From: GCA-2687515 sp963582805
Lineage (GTDB): Bacteria; Pseudomonadota; Alphaproteobacteria; Rhodospirillales; UBA2165
Assembly (NCBI GenBank): GCA_963582805.1
Contig: CAUZTZ010000014.1
Location: 1-25,790, forward strand
Reading direction: 5' to 3'
Length of the DNA: 25,790 nt
The position numbers were made by a program, and so were the translations under genes. This document shows positions 14,810 to 22,959 of the stretch, piece after piece. The notes below the pieces were generated by a model that saw nothing but the letters and a program-made list of their open reading frames with translations, made no database searches and was not told the origin of the DNA. Numbering within the stretch: the stretch's first letter is position 1; each line of letters opens with the position of its first letter.

Positions 14810-16096
14810 TTAGCCTTCGTTGATGCCGGCGTAGCGGCGGAGGCGGATATCGGCCTGTTCTTTATGCCCGGCAAAGCCTTCCAGGGCGCAAAGGCGGGAA
14901 CAATATTTTCCGATTTCCACCGATGCGGCCTCAGAAACCCTCTGATAGGTGCAGGTTTTAATGAATTTACCCACCCAGAGACCGCCGGTATAACGCGCCG
15001 CCCGCTTGGTCGGCAAGGTGTGATTGGTGCCGATCACCTTGTCGCCATAGGCGACATTGGTCTCCGCGCCTAAAAACAAAGCGCCGTAGTTGCGCATATG
15101 GGCCAGAAAATAGTCATCGTCGCGGGTCATCACCTGCACATGTTCGGACGCAATGCGGTCCGCCTCGGCGGCCATTTCCTCCAGGCCATCGCAGACAATC
15201 ACCTGACCGTAATCGCGCCATGCCTGGCCGGCGGTCTCCGCCGTCGACAGAATTCCAAGCTGGCGCTCCACTTCCGCCATGGTATCGGCGGCCAGGGCAG
15301 CGGAATCGGTAATCAGAATAGCGGCGCTGGTGGGCCCGTGTTCGGCCTGACCCAACAGATCGGCGGCGCAAAGCTCGCCGTCCACGGTATCATCGGCGAT
15401 CACCAATGTTTCCGTCGGCCCGGCCAGCAAATCGATGCCGACGCGGCCGAACAATTGCCGCTTGGCCTCGGCAACGAAGGCATTGCCCGGCCCAACCAGC
15501 ATATCGACCGGATCGATCTCGTCCGTGCCCAGCGCCATGGCGCCCATGGCCTGGACGCCGCCCAAGCAATAAATCTCGTCGGCGCCGGCCAGATCCTGGG
15601 CGACTACGATGGCGGCGGCGGGCCCGCCCTCAAACGGCGGGGCAGACGCAATGATGCGGGCCACACCGGCCACGTGCGCCGTGACCACGCTCATATGGGC
15701 GGACGCCACCATGGGATATTTGCCGCCCGGCACATAGCAGCCGACAGAGGCCACCGGCAGGTTTTTGTGGCCGAGTATGACGCCGGGATAGGTTTCCTCC
15801 TCCACATCGCTCAGCGAGGCTTTTTGTATCTCGGCGAAATTGCGTATCTGCGCCTGGGCGAATTTGATATCGGTGATGTTCTGGTCGCTCACCCGATCAT
15901 AACAGGCATCGATCTCGGCCCGGGTCAGGCGGAAGCTATCGGGCGCCCAATTGTCGAACTTTTGCGAATATTCGCGAAGCGCCGCATCGCCGCGCGCCTT
16001 GATATCATCAAGAATCGCTTCCACGGTTTTGCGCACCTTGGCGTCGGCGTCGTCTTTTTCTTCCTGGCTGATGCTTTGTTTCAGATAGCGCGCCAT
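14810..16096 (-). CDS. Histidinol dehydrogenase-family NAD-dependent alcohol dehydrogenase
   Basis: This 428-residue HisD-family protein oxidises an alcohol to an acid in two NAD-linked steps. Metal and catalytic residues are kept: Gln250 and His253 (GQAEHG), Glu318-His319 (ASEHVQVM), Asp352 (GDKVIGTNH) and His411 (AGHKEQAD). GPGN (202-205) and GPTE (226-229) are also present. It is probably not the histidine-biosynthesis enzyme. The C-terminal half (NHTLPTKRAARYTGGL, then FIKTCTYQRV) resembles the catabolic paralogue group that includes the sulfopropanediol dehydrogenase HpsN, and no his genes are near. It starts 3 bases after the stop of the thiolase gene, so the two are one unit. The substrate may be a diol or hydroxymethyl compound linked to the thiolase product. 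That is inference. Confidence 0.85.
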   Translation of the reverse strand: MARYLKQSISQEEKDDADAKVRKTVEAILDDIKARGDAALREYSQKFDNWAPDSFRLTRAEIDACYDRVSDQNITDIKFAQAQIRNFAEIQKASLSDVEEETYPGVILGHKNLPVASVGCYVPGGKYPMVASAHMSVVTAHVAGVARIIASAPPFEGGPAAAIVVAQDLAGADEIYCLGGVQAMGAMALGTDEIDPVDMLVGPGNAFVAEAKRQLFGRVGIDLLAGPTETLVIADDTVDGELCAADLLGQAEHGPTSAAILITDSAALAADTMAEVERQLGILSTAETAGQAWRDYGQVIVCDGLEEMAAEADRIASEHVQVMTRDDDYFLAHMRNYGALFLGAETNVAYGDKVIGTNHTLPTKRAARYTGGLWVGKFIKTCTYQRVSEAASVEIGKYCSRLCALEGFAGHKEQADIRLRRYAGINEG

Positions 16097-16099
16097 AAT

Positions 16100-17305
16100 T
16101 TATGCTCCATCAACGCTGAGAACCACGGCCATGGCCGAATCGCCCGCCGCGCAGCCGGTGAACAAGCCCTTGCCGCCGCCTTTTATCACCAGCTCCTCGA
16201 TCAATTCAATTATGCCGCGGGTGCCCATGGGCGCCTGCGGATGGCCCCAGACCAGGGTGCAGCCGTAATTGTTCATAGCATCGATGGCATAACCGGTTTC
16301 GGCCGCGAAATAGACATCGTTGACGGCGAACGGGTTGTGGGTCTTGACCGCATCCATTTGTTGGATATCCAAACCAGCCTGGGCCAGCGCCGCCTTGGCC
16401 GCCGGCACCGGCGCTTCCGGCATGAGCGCCAGCCCCGCCCGCGCCGTCCCGAAGCCGAGGATTTCGATGCTGATCCCGGGCTCCTTGCTCAAGGCTTTGG
16501 CTTTTTCCGGCGCCGCCACGATGATGCAGGCATTGCCGTCCGCCGGATGGGTTTGGCCGCCAAAGGTGACGCTGCCGTCTGGAATAACCGGGCGCATCTT
16601 GTCCAACGACTCCTTGGTGGATTGAAAGACGCCCTCGTCGCCCTCCATCTGGCCCACGGTTTTTTTGAAATTGGCCGAGGGAATATCGAACGGCAGGCTC
16701 ATGAAGCGCTTGAGGAACGCTGAGCCGTCGGCCAGCGCGTCCTGGTACTGGGCCTGGCGGCGCAAGACAATGTCGTGCTGTTGCTCGGTGGTGATCTGAT
16801 GGCGGGTGGCCACGTTTTCCGCCGTCTGGGTCATGGATTGGCCGCTGAACGGGTCCTGCATCATATTGTCGAGGGCGATGTTTTCGTGCGGGCCGGTGCC
16901 GCCGGGACCGCCCGGTTCCGGGTAATAAACTTGGGGTGAGTTGGACACCCGGTCGCAGGTGGCCACCAAGGCGGTCTCCGCCAGGCCGCATTCGATCTCG
17001 GCCACCGCGTTTTGGAGGACCCGCACGCCGGTGGCGCACACCTGGGAAATGGTCGGCCCACCCACGCTTTCGGCGCCGATCATGCCGGTCAGCCAGGGCA
17101 GCCCGTAAAAGCTTTGGTGCTGGGGCACGGTCAGCCCCATGACGCCGTAATCAAACTCGGATGCATCGATATCGCGCTTGGCCAGTTCGTCCTTGGCCAC
17201 GTGGGCGGCGAACTTGACGCTGTGCAGGTGTGACAGGCTGCCCTGCCACTTGGCGAACGGCGTGCTCCAATAGGCGCCGTAGGGAATTTGCGCGGAAAAG
17301 GTCAT
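16100..17305 (-). CDS. Thiolase-family protein with altered C-terminal motifs
   Basis: This 401-residue thiolase-fold protein has a nucleophilic cysteine at 90 (SQVCATGVRVLQ) and His355 in GHPQAPMG. The usual NEAFA motif reads HNPFAVND (323-330), and the usual CxGGG at the C-terminus reads CAAGDS (385-390). It may split or form a beta-ketoacyl-CoA, or belong to the lipid-transfer or acetyltransferase side branch of the superfamily. The segment GGPGGTGPHENIALDNMMQDP (131-152) is an unusual glycine-rich insert in the loop domain. AGAGGAG lies 8 bases before the ATG. It is divergent from the short-chain dehydrogenase gene, with 83 bases between, and is followed closely by the HisD-like gene. Confidence 0.83.
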   Translation of the reverse strand: MTFSAQIPYGAYWSTPFAKWQGSLSHLHSVKFAAHVAKDELAKRDIDASEFDYGVMGLTVPQHQSFYGLPWLTGMIGAESVGGPTISQVCATGVRVLQNAVAEIECGLAETALVATCDRVSNSPQVYYPEPGGPGGTGPHENIALDNMMQDPFSGQSMTQTAENVATRHQITTEQQHDIVLRRQAQYQDALADGSAFLKRFMSLPFDIPSANFKKTVGQMEGDEGVFQSTKESLDKMRPVIPDGSVTFGGQTHPADGNACIIVAAPEKAKALSKEPGISIEILGFGTARAGLALMPEAPVPAAKAALAQAGLDIQQMDAVKTHNPFAVNDVYFAAETGYAIDAMNNYGCTLVWGHPQAPMGTRGIIELIEELVIKGGGKGLFTGCAAGDSAMAVVLSVDGA

Positions 17306-17388
17306 GGACTGTGCTCCTCTGGTGACGGCTCATTTCGTTTACAGGCAAGCATGGCAATGTTAGGCCATCTGTCGAAGGAGTTCGAGCC

Positions 17389-18153
17389 ATGAACGACGAA
17401 GTCGACGCCAAGCGGGTTGCCGCCAAAATCGATCTTTCCGGCCAGGTGGCCCTGGTCACCGGCGCCGGCAAGGGATTGGGCCGCGCCGCCGCCCTGACTC
17501 TGGCCGAGGCCGGCGCCCACGTGATCGGCGTGGCGCGCACAGCTGCCGACTTGGAAAGCCTCAAAGCCCACCATCCGGGGCGCATCGATGCCTGGGCCGA
17601 AGATGTCCTCGAAGAGGCGCTCTATGGACGCATCGAGGCTTTGGGGCGGCTCGACATCGCCGTCACCAGCGCCGGCGGCAACAAGCCGGAACCTTTGATC
17701 GAGGTCGCACCGGAAACCATCGACTGGATGATGGGGCTGAACCTCAAAGCCGTGTTCCGCACCTGCCAGAGCGCGGCGCGGGTGATGCTGCGCCATGGCT
17801 CCGGCTCGATCATCAATATCTCCTCGCAGATGGGCCATGTGGGCGCCCCCAACCGCACCCTTTACTGCGCCACCAAGCACGGCGTCGAAGGGCTGACCAA
17901 GGCCATGGGGGTCGAACTGGCGCCGGACGGTATCCGCGTCAATTCGGTCGCCGCCACCTTTGTCGACACGCCCATGACCCGGCCCATGTTCGAGAACACC
18001 GAATTTCGCGATACGGTCTTGGGCAATATTGCCGCCGGCCATCTGGCATCCATCGAAGACGTCGCCGCGGCGGTGCTGCACCTGGCCTCGCCGGGCGCCG
18101 CCATGATGACCGGCACATCGCTCCGCGTCGATGGCGGCTGGACGGCGTGGTAG
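17389..18153 (+). CDS. Short-chain dehydrogenase/reductase
   Basis: This 254-residue classical SDR has cofactor motif TGAGKGLG (24-31), the SAGG motif (94-97), and the tetrad Asn118, Ser146, Tyr159 and Lys163 (YCATK). The C-terminus TGTSLRVDGGWTAW is typical. It would oxidise or reduce a hydroxy/keto group with NAD(P). The basic Arg50 at the end of the second strand (GVAR) suggests NADP, although this is only a trend. An AAGGAG site lies 9 bases before the ATG. Divergent from the thiolase/HisD-like unit and convergent with the hydroxyacid dehydrogenase (12-base gap), it probably serves the same pathway. Confidence 0.9.
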   Translation: MNDEVDAKRVAAKIDLSGQVALVTGAGKGLGRAAALTLAEAGAHVIGVARTAADLESLKAHHPGRIDAWAEDVLEEALYGRIEALGRLDIAVTSAGGNKPEPLIEVAPETIDWMMGLNLKAVFRTCQSAARVMLRHGSGSIINISSQMGHVGAPNRTLYCATKHGVEGLTKAMGVELAPDGIRVNSVAATFVDTPMTRPMFENTEFRDTVLGNIAAGHLASIEDVAAAVLHLASPGAAMMTGTSLRVDGGWTAW

Positions 18154-18165
18154 AGATTTCGCCAT

Positions 18166-19227
18166 CTAGATCAAACTCTTGCCGCCGAACCGTTCGAGCC
18201 ATTTGGGCAGCGCGTCCTCGTTGACCACATGCGCGGGCACTTCGCCCTTCAGGACCGCGTAGACCACGTCTTCGACCCACGGAATGGCGTGATTGAGACC
18301 AGTGCCGTGGTTGGCCGTTACCATATGCGGCGACAACAAAACCTTATCGCCGAGGCCTAAGATCGGCGATTGCGGGTCCGGCGGCTCATCGGGCAAAACA
18401 TCCAAGGCGGCGCCGGCGATCTGGTCTTTGTCGAGCGCATCGAACAAAGCATCCACATCGACAATCGGTCCCCTGGCCGCGTTCACCAGAATGGCGGTGG
18501 ACTTCATCTGGTCCAGCTCCTTGGCGCCGATCAGATTGGTGGTCTCCTTGGTCAAGTTGCAATGGCAGGTGACCACGTCGGATTCCCGGAGCAGCGTTTC
18601 CATATCCACCGGCTTGGCGTTGTGGTGGACGAACGTGGACTGATCCACGTAAGGATCATAAGCCAGGATTTTGATGCGCCACGGCTGGAACAGATCGGCG
18701 AGGCGCCCGCCGATGCGCCCCAAGCCGATGATGCCGAGGGTGATGCCCTCATAGCCATCCAGGCGCGGCCCGATATAAGTGCCGGCCAGCTTCATGTCGC
18801 GCCAGCCGCCTTGTTTCACATGGCGGTCTTTTTCGCGCACCTGCTTTAACATAGCCAGGATGAAGGCGAAGGTCCCCTCGGCGACACCGGCCCAGTTGGG
18901 CTCGGTCGGGCTGTGGGTGATCAGGATGCCCATGTCGGTGGCCGCGTCGAAATCCACATTGTCGTAGCCGACCGTGTAATAGGCGATGGAACGGAGGTTC
19001 GGCGAGTTTTCCAATGTCGCCCGGGTCAGGTCCTTGGAGCGGTTGGATATGCCGACCGCGATATCAGCGTCTTTATCGAACATCGCCTCGATGCGTTCGC
19101 GCCGGTTGGCGGCGTCGGCCCAGGCCTCGTCGGGCACGATCACCTCGATGCCCTTGGCGCGCATGCGCTCGTAGCTGTCGCCCTCTACATCCACGGGCTG
19201 AAATACGTCGGCGATCGCTTTGGCCAC
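18166..19227 (-). CDS. D-isomer-specific 2-hydroxyacid dehydrogenase
   Basis: This 353-residue protein reduces 2-oxoacids or oxidises D-2-hydroxyacids with NAD(P). The dinucleotide fold begins at GLGRIGG (168-174). The catalytic trio is Arg252 (NAARGPIVD), Glu281 (DVLPDEPP) and His301 (LSPHMVT). Length fits the glyoxylate/hydroxypyruvate reductase and phosphoglycerate dehydrogenase-like group without a regulatory domain. The start codon is GTG, supported by GGGGAGG 8 bases upstream. It is divergent from the ThDP enzyme gene with 149 bases between. The combination with that enzyme and the aldolase-like protein suggests metabolism of a hydroxy- or keto-acid. The substrate is unknown. Confidence 0.88.
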   Translation of the reverse strand: MAKAIADVFQPVDVEGDSYERMRAKGIEVIVPDEAWADAANRRERIEAMFDKDADIAVGISNRSKDLTRATLENSPNLRSIAYYTVGYDNVDFDAATDMGILITHSPTEPNWAGVAEGTFAFILAMLKQVREKDRHVKQGGWRDMKLAGTYIGPRLDGYEGITLGIIGLGRIGGRLADLFQPWRIKILAYDPYVDQSTFVHHNAKPVDMETLLRESDVVTCHCNLTKETTNLIGAKELDQMKSTAILVNAARGPIVDVDALFDALDKDQIAGAALDVLPDEPPDPQSPILGLGDKVLLSPHMVTANHGTGLNHAIPWVEDVVYAVLKGEVPAHVVNEDALPKWLERFGGKSLI

Positions 19228-19293
19228 TATGCGTGCCTCCCCTTGTTTTGTCTTGGGTAAATTGTGGCAATTTCATATCAGGTTAATCCGGGA

Positions 19294-19322
19294 TTGTCGC
19301 AAGCCTTTATAACGGGAATAAT
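19294..19322 (+). promoter_or_regulatory. Predicted promoter of the ThDP enzyme/aldolase operon
   Basis: A -35 like TTGTCG (19294-19299) and a -10 like AATAAT (19317-19322) are separated by 17 bases, and point to transcription from about 19329. A GGGAC/GTCCC inverted repeat (19332-19336 and 19346-19350) lies right behind the start and could be an operator or leader hairpin. Confidence 0.5.
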
Positions 19323-19376
19323 AGCAATCAAGGGACACACCTAAGGTCCCGCCGTTGAATTCAGGGGAGGCAGCAC

Positions 19377-21137
19377 ATGCCCGACGTTCCGAGCAAAGAT
19401 CAAACCGGTTCCAACCTTGCCGTCTGGGGGAGCGACGTGATCGCGTCGGCCATCCGCGAGCAGGGATTTCCCTATGTCTGCCTGAACCCGGGCGCCAGCT
19501 ATCGGGGTCTGCATGACAGCCTGGTCAATTATCTTGGCAACGCGGACCCGGAAATGCTGGTCTGTCTGCACGAAGAACACGCCGTCGCCATGGCGCAAGG
19601 CTATGCCATGGTCACCGACAAGCCGCTGGCGGTCATTGTGCATTCCAACGTCGGGCTGATGCATGCCACCATGGCGGTCTTCGATGCCTGGTGTAAACGG
19701 GTGCCGATTGTCATCTTCGGCGCCACCGGGCCGGTGGATGCGGTCCGCCGCCGCCCCTGGATCGATTGGATTCACACCACCGCCGATCAGGGCGCGCTGA
19801 TCCGGGATTATTCCAAATGGGATGACCAGCCGGGCTCGCCGGAAGCCGCGGTGGATTCGGTGCGCCGCGCCACCGCCATCGCCACCACCCGGCCCTTCGG
19901 TCCCACCTATGTCAATTTCGACGCCGCCATCCAGGAAATGCAGCTCGACGAATGGCCGGAGCTTTATGACATCGCCAAGTTCCAGCCGCCTGCCCCGACC
20001 GCGCCGGCGTCCGCCGAGCTGGATCAATTGGCCGAGATGTTGAGCGCCGCCAAGAGCCCGCTCATCCTGGCCGGGCGCTCGTCAACGGATGAAGGCGACT
20101 GGGCCAAGCGCATTGAAATGGCCGAGCGCGCCGGCGCCCGCGTCATCACCGGCCAGGGCGGCGGCGCCTTTCCGACCACCCATCCCCTCTATGCGGGCGA
20201 GACTTCGTTCGTGCTGCGCCCGGACCTGAAAGAAGAGTTTGAAAAAGCCGACGCGGTTCTGGCCCTCGACTGGATCGATCTCGGCGGCATGTTGCGCCAA
20301 GCCTATCCGGTCGGCACCGATATGCCCAAGATCGCCAATGTGAGCGTCGATTACCAGCTGCACAAAGGCTGGTCGATGGACTACAACGCCTTGCCGCCGG
20401 TGGATTTGCATATCGCGACGACGCCGGAGCCGGTGACCGATGCCTTGCTCGAAAAACTCCCCAAAAGCAAAACCAGCTATAAGCGGATCGAACCGTCCCT
20501 GCCCGCCAAGCCCGAAGGCGACGGCATCATCAGCGTCTCGGACCTGGCCGCCATGTTCCTCAACGTCACCAAGGACCAGCCGGTCTCGATCCTTTGCCGG
20601 CCCATCGGCTGGCCGCCGGAAGCCGGCGTGATCGAGCATCCGGAAGATTATATCGGCGGCAATGGCGGCGGCGGTGTCGGCGCCGGGCCGGGCATCGCAG
20701 TCGGCGCCGCCCTGGCGCTGCGCGATCGGGCGTCGGAGCGTATTCCGGTGGCGGTCGTCGGCGACGGCGATTACACCATGTCGTCGAACGCCCTTTGGAC
20801 GGCGGCGGCCAACGATATTCCGTTGCTGGTGATCGTCGCCAACAACCGGGCCTATTTCAACGACGAGCTGCACCAGCAACGGGTCGCCAAGACCCGCGAC
20901 CGGGAAGAAGCCAACGCCTGGGTCGGCCAGCGCATCGATGATCCGCCGCCGGACCTAGCGATGATCGCCCGCGGCCATGGCCTCGGCGGCGAAGGCCCGG
21001 TGGATGATCTGGCCGAGCTCGAAGGCGCCTTGGAGAGGGCCCTGGATGCGGTGCGCGGCGGTACGCCCTACGTGCTCGACGTGATCGTCGCGCGAGAATA
21101 TGTGAGCAAGCGCTTGGACGGGCAAAGAAAGAACTAA
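19377..21137 (+). CDS. Thiamine diphosphate-dependent enzyme, acetolactate synthase-like
   Basis: This 586-residue protein has the three-domain build of the acetolactate synthase / benzoylformate decarboxylase family. The N-terminal pyrimidine-binding domain carries the catalytic Glu66 (CLHEEHAVAMAQGYA). The middle domain begins near 215, and the C-terminal domain has the ThDP-Mg motif, from GDGDYTMSSN to IVANN. Such enzymes split or join 2-oxoacids. The segment RRPWIDWIHTTADQG (about 124-138) is as in uncharacterised catabolic members rather than in biosynthetic IlvB. No small regulatory subunit gene follows, which also argues against acetolactate synthase. It has a very good SD (GGGGAGG). 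The class II aldolase-like gene follows after 12 bases. Confidence 0.87.
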   Translation: MPDVPSKDQTGSNLAVWGSDVIASAIREQGFPYVCLNPGASYRGLHDSLVNYLGNADPEMLVCLHEEHAVAMAQGYAMVTDKPLAVIVHSNVGLMHATMAVFDAWCKRVPIVIFGATGPVDAVRRRPWIDWIHTTADQGALIRDYSKWDDQPGSPEAAVDSVRRATAIATTRPFGPTYVNFDAAIQEMQLDEWPELYDIAKFQPPAPTAPASAELDQLAEMLSAAKSPLILAGRSSTDEGDWAKRIEMAERAGARVITGQGGGAFPTTHPLYAGETSFVLRPDLKEEFEKADAVLALDWIDLGGMLRQAYPVGTDMPKIANVSVDYQLHKGWSMDYNALPPVDLHIATTPEPVTDALLEKLPKSKTSYKRIEPSLPAKPEGDGIISVSDLAAMFLNVTKDQPVSILCRPIGWPPEAGVIEHPEDYIGGNGGGGVGAGPGIAVGAALALRDRASERIPVAVVGDGDYTMSSNALWTAAANDIPLLVIVANNRAYFNDELHQQRVAKTRDREEANAWVGQRIDDPPPDLAMIARGHGLGGEGPVDDLAELEGALERALDAVRGGTPYVLDVIVAREYVSKRLDGQRKN

Positions 21138-21149
21138 CGGGAGGCGACC

Positions 21150-21935
21150 ATGCCAGACACAGCCTATGTGGAATTGAACACGCCGTCCCTGGAGGGCCAA
21201 GTCAGCGAGGCGGAATGGGAGACGCGGGTCAATCTGGCCGCCGCCTTCCGGGTTGCCTATCACTTCGGCTGGAACCAGACCATCCTCAACCATTTTTCCG
21301 CCCGGGTGCCGGACGCGCCCGATCATTTCGTCATGAACCCGCAAGGCCTCGGCTGGCACGAGATCACCGCCTCGTCGCTGATAACCGCGGACTTCAAGGG
21401 CAACGATCTGACCACGAGCGACTACCGCCTGGCCCCGGCAGGGCGCAATTTCCATGGCGCCATATTGGATGCCAGGCGCGATCTGGCTTGCGTCATGCAT
21501 GTGCACCCGAAGGCCGCCATCGTCATTTCAGCCACCAAGGAAGGCCTGCTGCCCATCGATCAAAGCTCGTCCATGCTGTGGGGCCGCATCGCCTATCATG
21601 AATTCGAAGGCCTCGCCCAGGAAGCCGAGGAAGGCCCCCGCATCATCGAAGATTTGGGCGACAATCTGATGATGATCATGCAGAACCACGGCGTCCTCAC
21701 GGTGGGCCACACCATCGCCGAGGGGTTCGCCATGCTGCACACATTGGTGTCCTGTTGCGAGACCCAGACGCAACTGATGGCGACCGGGCGGGATTTCACG
21801 CTGGTTCCCGAAGACGTCTGCAAAGTCACCCAAGCCCAGCTCGACGCCCGCTACCAAAACCGGCCGCGCGGGGAATTGGAGTGGGCGATGTATCGGCGGT
21901 TGGCGGAACGTTTAGACCCGTCATATAAAGACTAG
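21150..21935 (+). CDS. Class II aldolase/adducin family protein
   Basis: This 261-residue protein has the class II aldolase/adducin fold, with zinc ligands His117 and His119 (HVHPKA) and His180 (NHGVLTVG). In true fuculose or rhamnulose phosphate aldolases a glutamate acts as acid/base in the turn before the conserved His. Here that turn reads PAGRNFHGAI, with no glutamate. It may therefore be a decarboxylase, an epimerase-like member or a non-aldolase adducin-type protein. It is the second gene of the ThDP enzyme operon, with its own SD (GGAGG). No phosphosugar kinase is nearby. A role in handling the product of the ThDP enzyme is plausible but unproven. Confidence 0.87.
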   Translation: MPDTAYVELNTPSLEGQVSEAEWETRVNLAAAFRVAYHFGWNQTILNHFSARVPDAPDHFVMNPQGLGWHEITASSLITADFKGNDLTTSDYRLAPAGRNFHGAILDARRDLACVMHVHPKAAIVISATKEGLLPIDQSSSMLWGRIAYHEFEGLAQEAEEGPRIIEDLGDNLMMIMQNHGVLTVGHTIAEGFAMLHTLVSCCETQTQLMATGRDFTLVPEDVCKVTQAQLDARYQNRPRGELEWAMYRRLAERLDPSYKD

Positions 21936-21953
21936 CCCGGTTGGGGATGGCAT

Positions 21954-21974
21954 GGTTGGCCAGCCGGGCGCCCC
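21954..21974 (+). repeat. 21-base GC-rich repeat, left copy
   Basis: The sequence GGTTGGCCAGCCGGGCGCCC plus a final C occurs here and, exactly inverted, at 23806-23826. Partial similarity continues for about 15 bases on the right side (TGGG, then CACTCCC). The two copies frame the small-gene region between them. Confidence 0.8.
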
Positions 21975-22150
21975 TCTGGGACACTCCCTAACCGGCGTCG
22001 AACTTGGCACCTCGAAATTTTAGGCGCTCCCCCTGCCGCCAAGAAGAAGTTTTCACCACAGAGACAGTGAGACGGTGAGAAGAAGCACTATTCTCCTTAT
22101 ACGTGCATTAATCCCATAATATCGTGCAACACATTTGCCGAAAATCGACC

Positions 22151-22200
22151 ATACCGGTTCATGAGCATTCCTAACGGTTCCATACGGTTCCTTACGGTTT
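22151..22200. repeat. Decamer array around ACGGTTC
   Basis: Three head-to-tail decamers, each ending ACGGTTC or ACGGTTT, occupy 22171-22200, in the order ctaACGGTTC, catACGGTTC, cttACGGTTT. A further related decamer, ataCCGGTTC, stands in the same register at 22151-22160. The 10-base period puts each copy on the same face of the helix. Confidence 0.7.
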
Positions 22201-22422
22201 ATTTCGATCCCAGGCCGGCCGAACCGGCGCCCCTCCGGCCATTTCGATACGCGCACACAGCGGTGCCAGCCACGAACACGGGCGGCGCCCGGCGTGGGAT
22301 CAAATCGTCATATTCACAATGTTCAAGAGCAGAGCTTTTTATATAGTTTATTGCGCGCTGGGCGCAAGGGGATGGGGGAAATATCAGGTTTATGGCGGAA
22401 GAAAAGGAACTAAAGTCCTCCC

Positions 22423-22779
22423 ATGCCTCGTAACATGAGCTTCGCCATGACCACCCCCCAATTCCGCGCCCGGACCAAGACCGTGACGCGGCGCTTTGGG
22501 TGGTGGTTCTTGCAGCCCGGCGACATCGTCATGGGGGTCGAGCGCAGCCGGGGCCTCAAAAAAGGCGAAAAAGTGACGCGGCTGGGGCTGATCCGTATTG
22601 TCTCGGTTGCAGCCGAGCCGGCGGCGGCGATTACCGGCTACCGCCGCCCGGCGGAGGAATTGGCGGCTGAGGGATTTCCCGATATGGCGCCGGCGGCGTT
22701 CGTTGCCATGCTCTGCAAAGCGAACGGAAGGGACCGCAGCGAACAGCTCAACCGGATCGCGTTTGAATATCTGGATTGA
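22423..22779 (+). CDS. ASCH-domain-like small protein
   Basis: This 118-residue basic protein has an N-terminal region (FAMTTPQFRARTKTVTRRFG) and a central LQPGDIVMGVE segment typical of a widespread small ASCH-type family seen in bacterial and phage genomes. The ASCH fold is related to PUA domains and is thought to bind RNA or modified nucleosides. The function of this subfamily is unknown to me. A second ATG four codons on (22435, giving MSFAMTT) agrees better with relatives I recall. Neither ATG has a well-placed SD; an AAGGA lies about 13 bases before the first. It stands alone inside the repeat-rich region, which suggests accessory DNA. Confidence 0.65.
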   Translation: MPRNMSFAMTTPQFRARTKTVTRRFGWWFLQPGDIVMGVERSRGLKKGEKVTRLGLIRIVSVAAEPAAAITGYRRPAEELAAEGFPDMAPAAFVAMLCKANGRDRSEQLNRIAFEYLD

Positions 22780-22959
22780 GGTGAGACCGGGCAGACCGGC
22801 CCCCATGCCCCCTAAAAAAAAACCTAAACCAAATACCGAAAATCAAAGAAATCAATTTCACATATTAGAGTTGAATGTTATCATCGTATAAATCTTTGGA
22901 TTGTATATTTGGGCGCAAATCCGGTGCGGCCGCCGCTTCGATCTTGGAAGGATTAAGGG

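Larger units (their letters stand above)
21936..22422. other. Gene-free, repeat-bearing intergenic region
   Basis: This 487-base region holds a GC-rich hairpin-prone start (a 9-base CCCGGTTGG/CCAGCCGGG stem with one G-U pair), one copy of the 21-base repeat, a purine-rich ACCACAGAGACAGTGAGACG-type stretch near 22057, the ACGGTTC decamer array, and a TTGCGC/GCGCAA hairpin (22351-22367) before the ASCH-like gene. I see no gene in it. Confidence 0.5.

Noticed and set aside
14810..16096. Calling the HisD-family gene hisD of histidine biosynthesis
   Set aside because: The C-terminal substrate region matches catabolic paralogues, and it is co-transcribed with a thiolase rather than his genes.
15098..16723. 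A 541-codon open frame on the plus strand
   Set aside because: It lies antisense to the HisD-like and thiolase genes. The predicted protein is low-complexity in G, H, A and R, and both real genes have complete family motifs and SD sites.
17351..17368. ATGGC-N8-GCCAT in the divergent thiolase/SDR gap as an operator
   Set aside because: Five-base arms are expected by chance in a sequence of this composition, and no second copy was seen.
22053..22256. A 67-codon open frame on the minus strand
   Set aside because: Its middle is the decamer array read as EPYGTVR and the rest resembles nothing. It has no SD.
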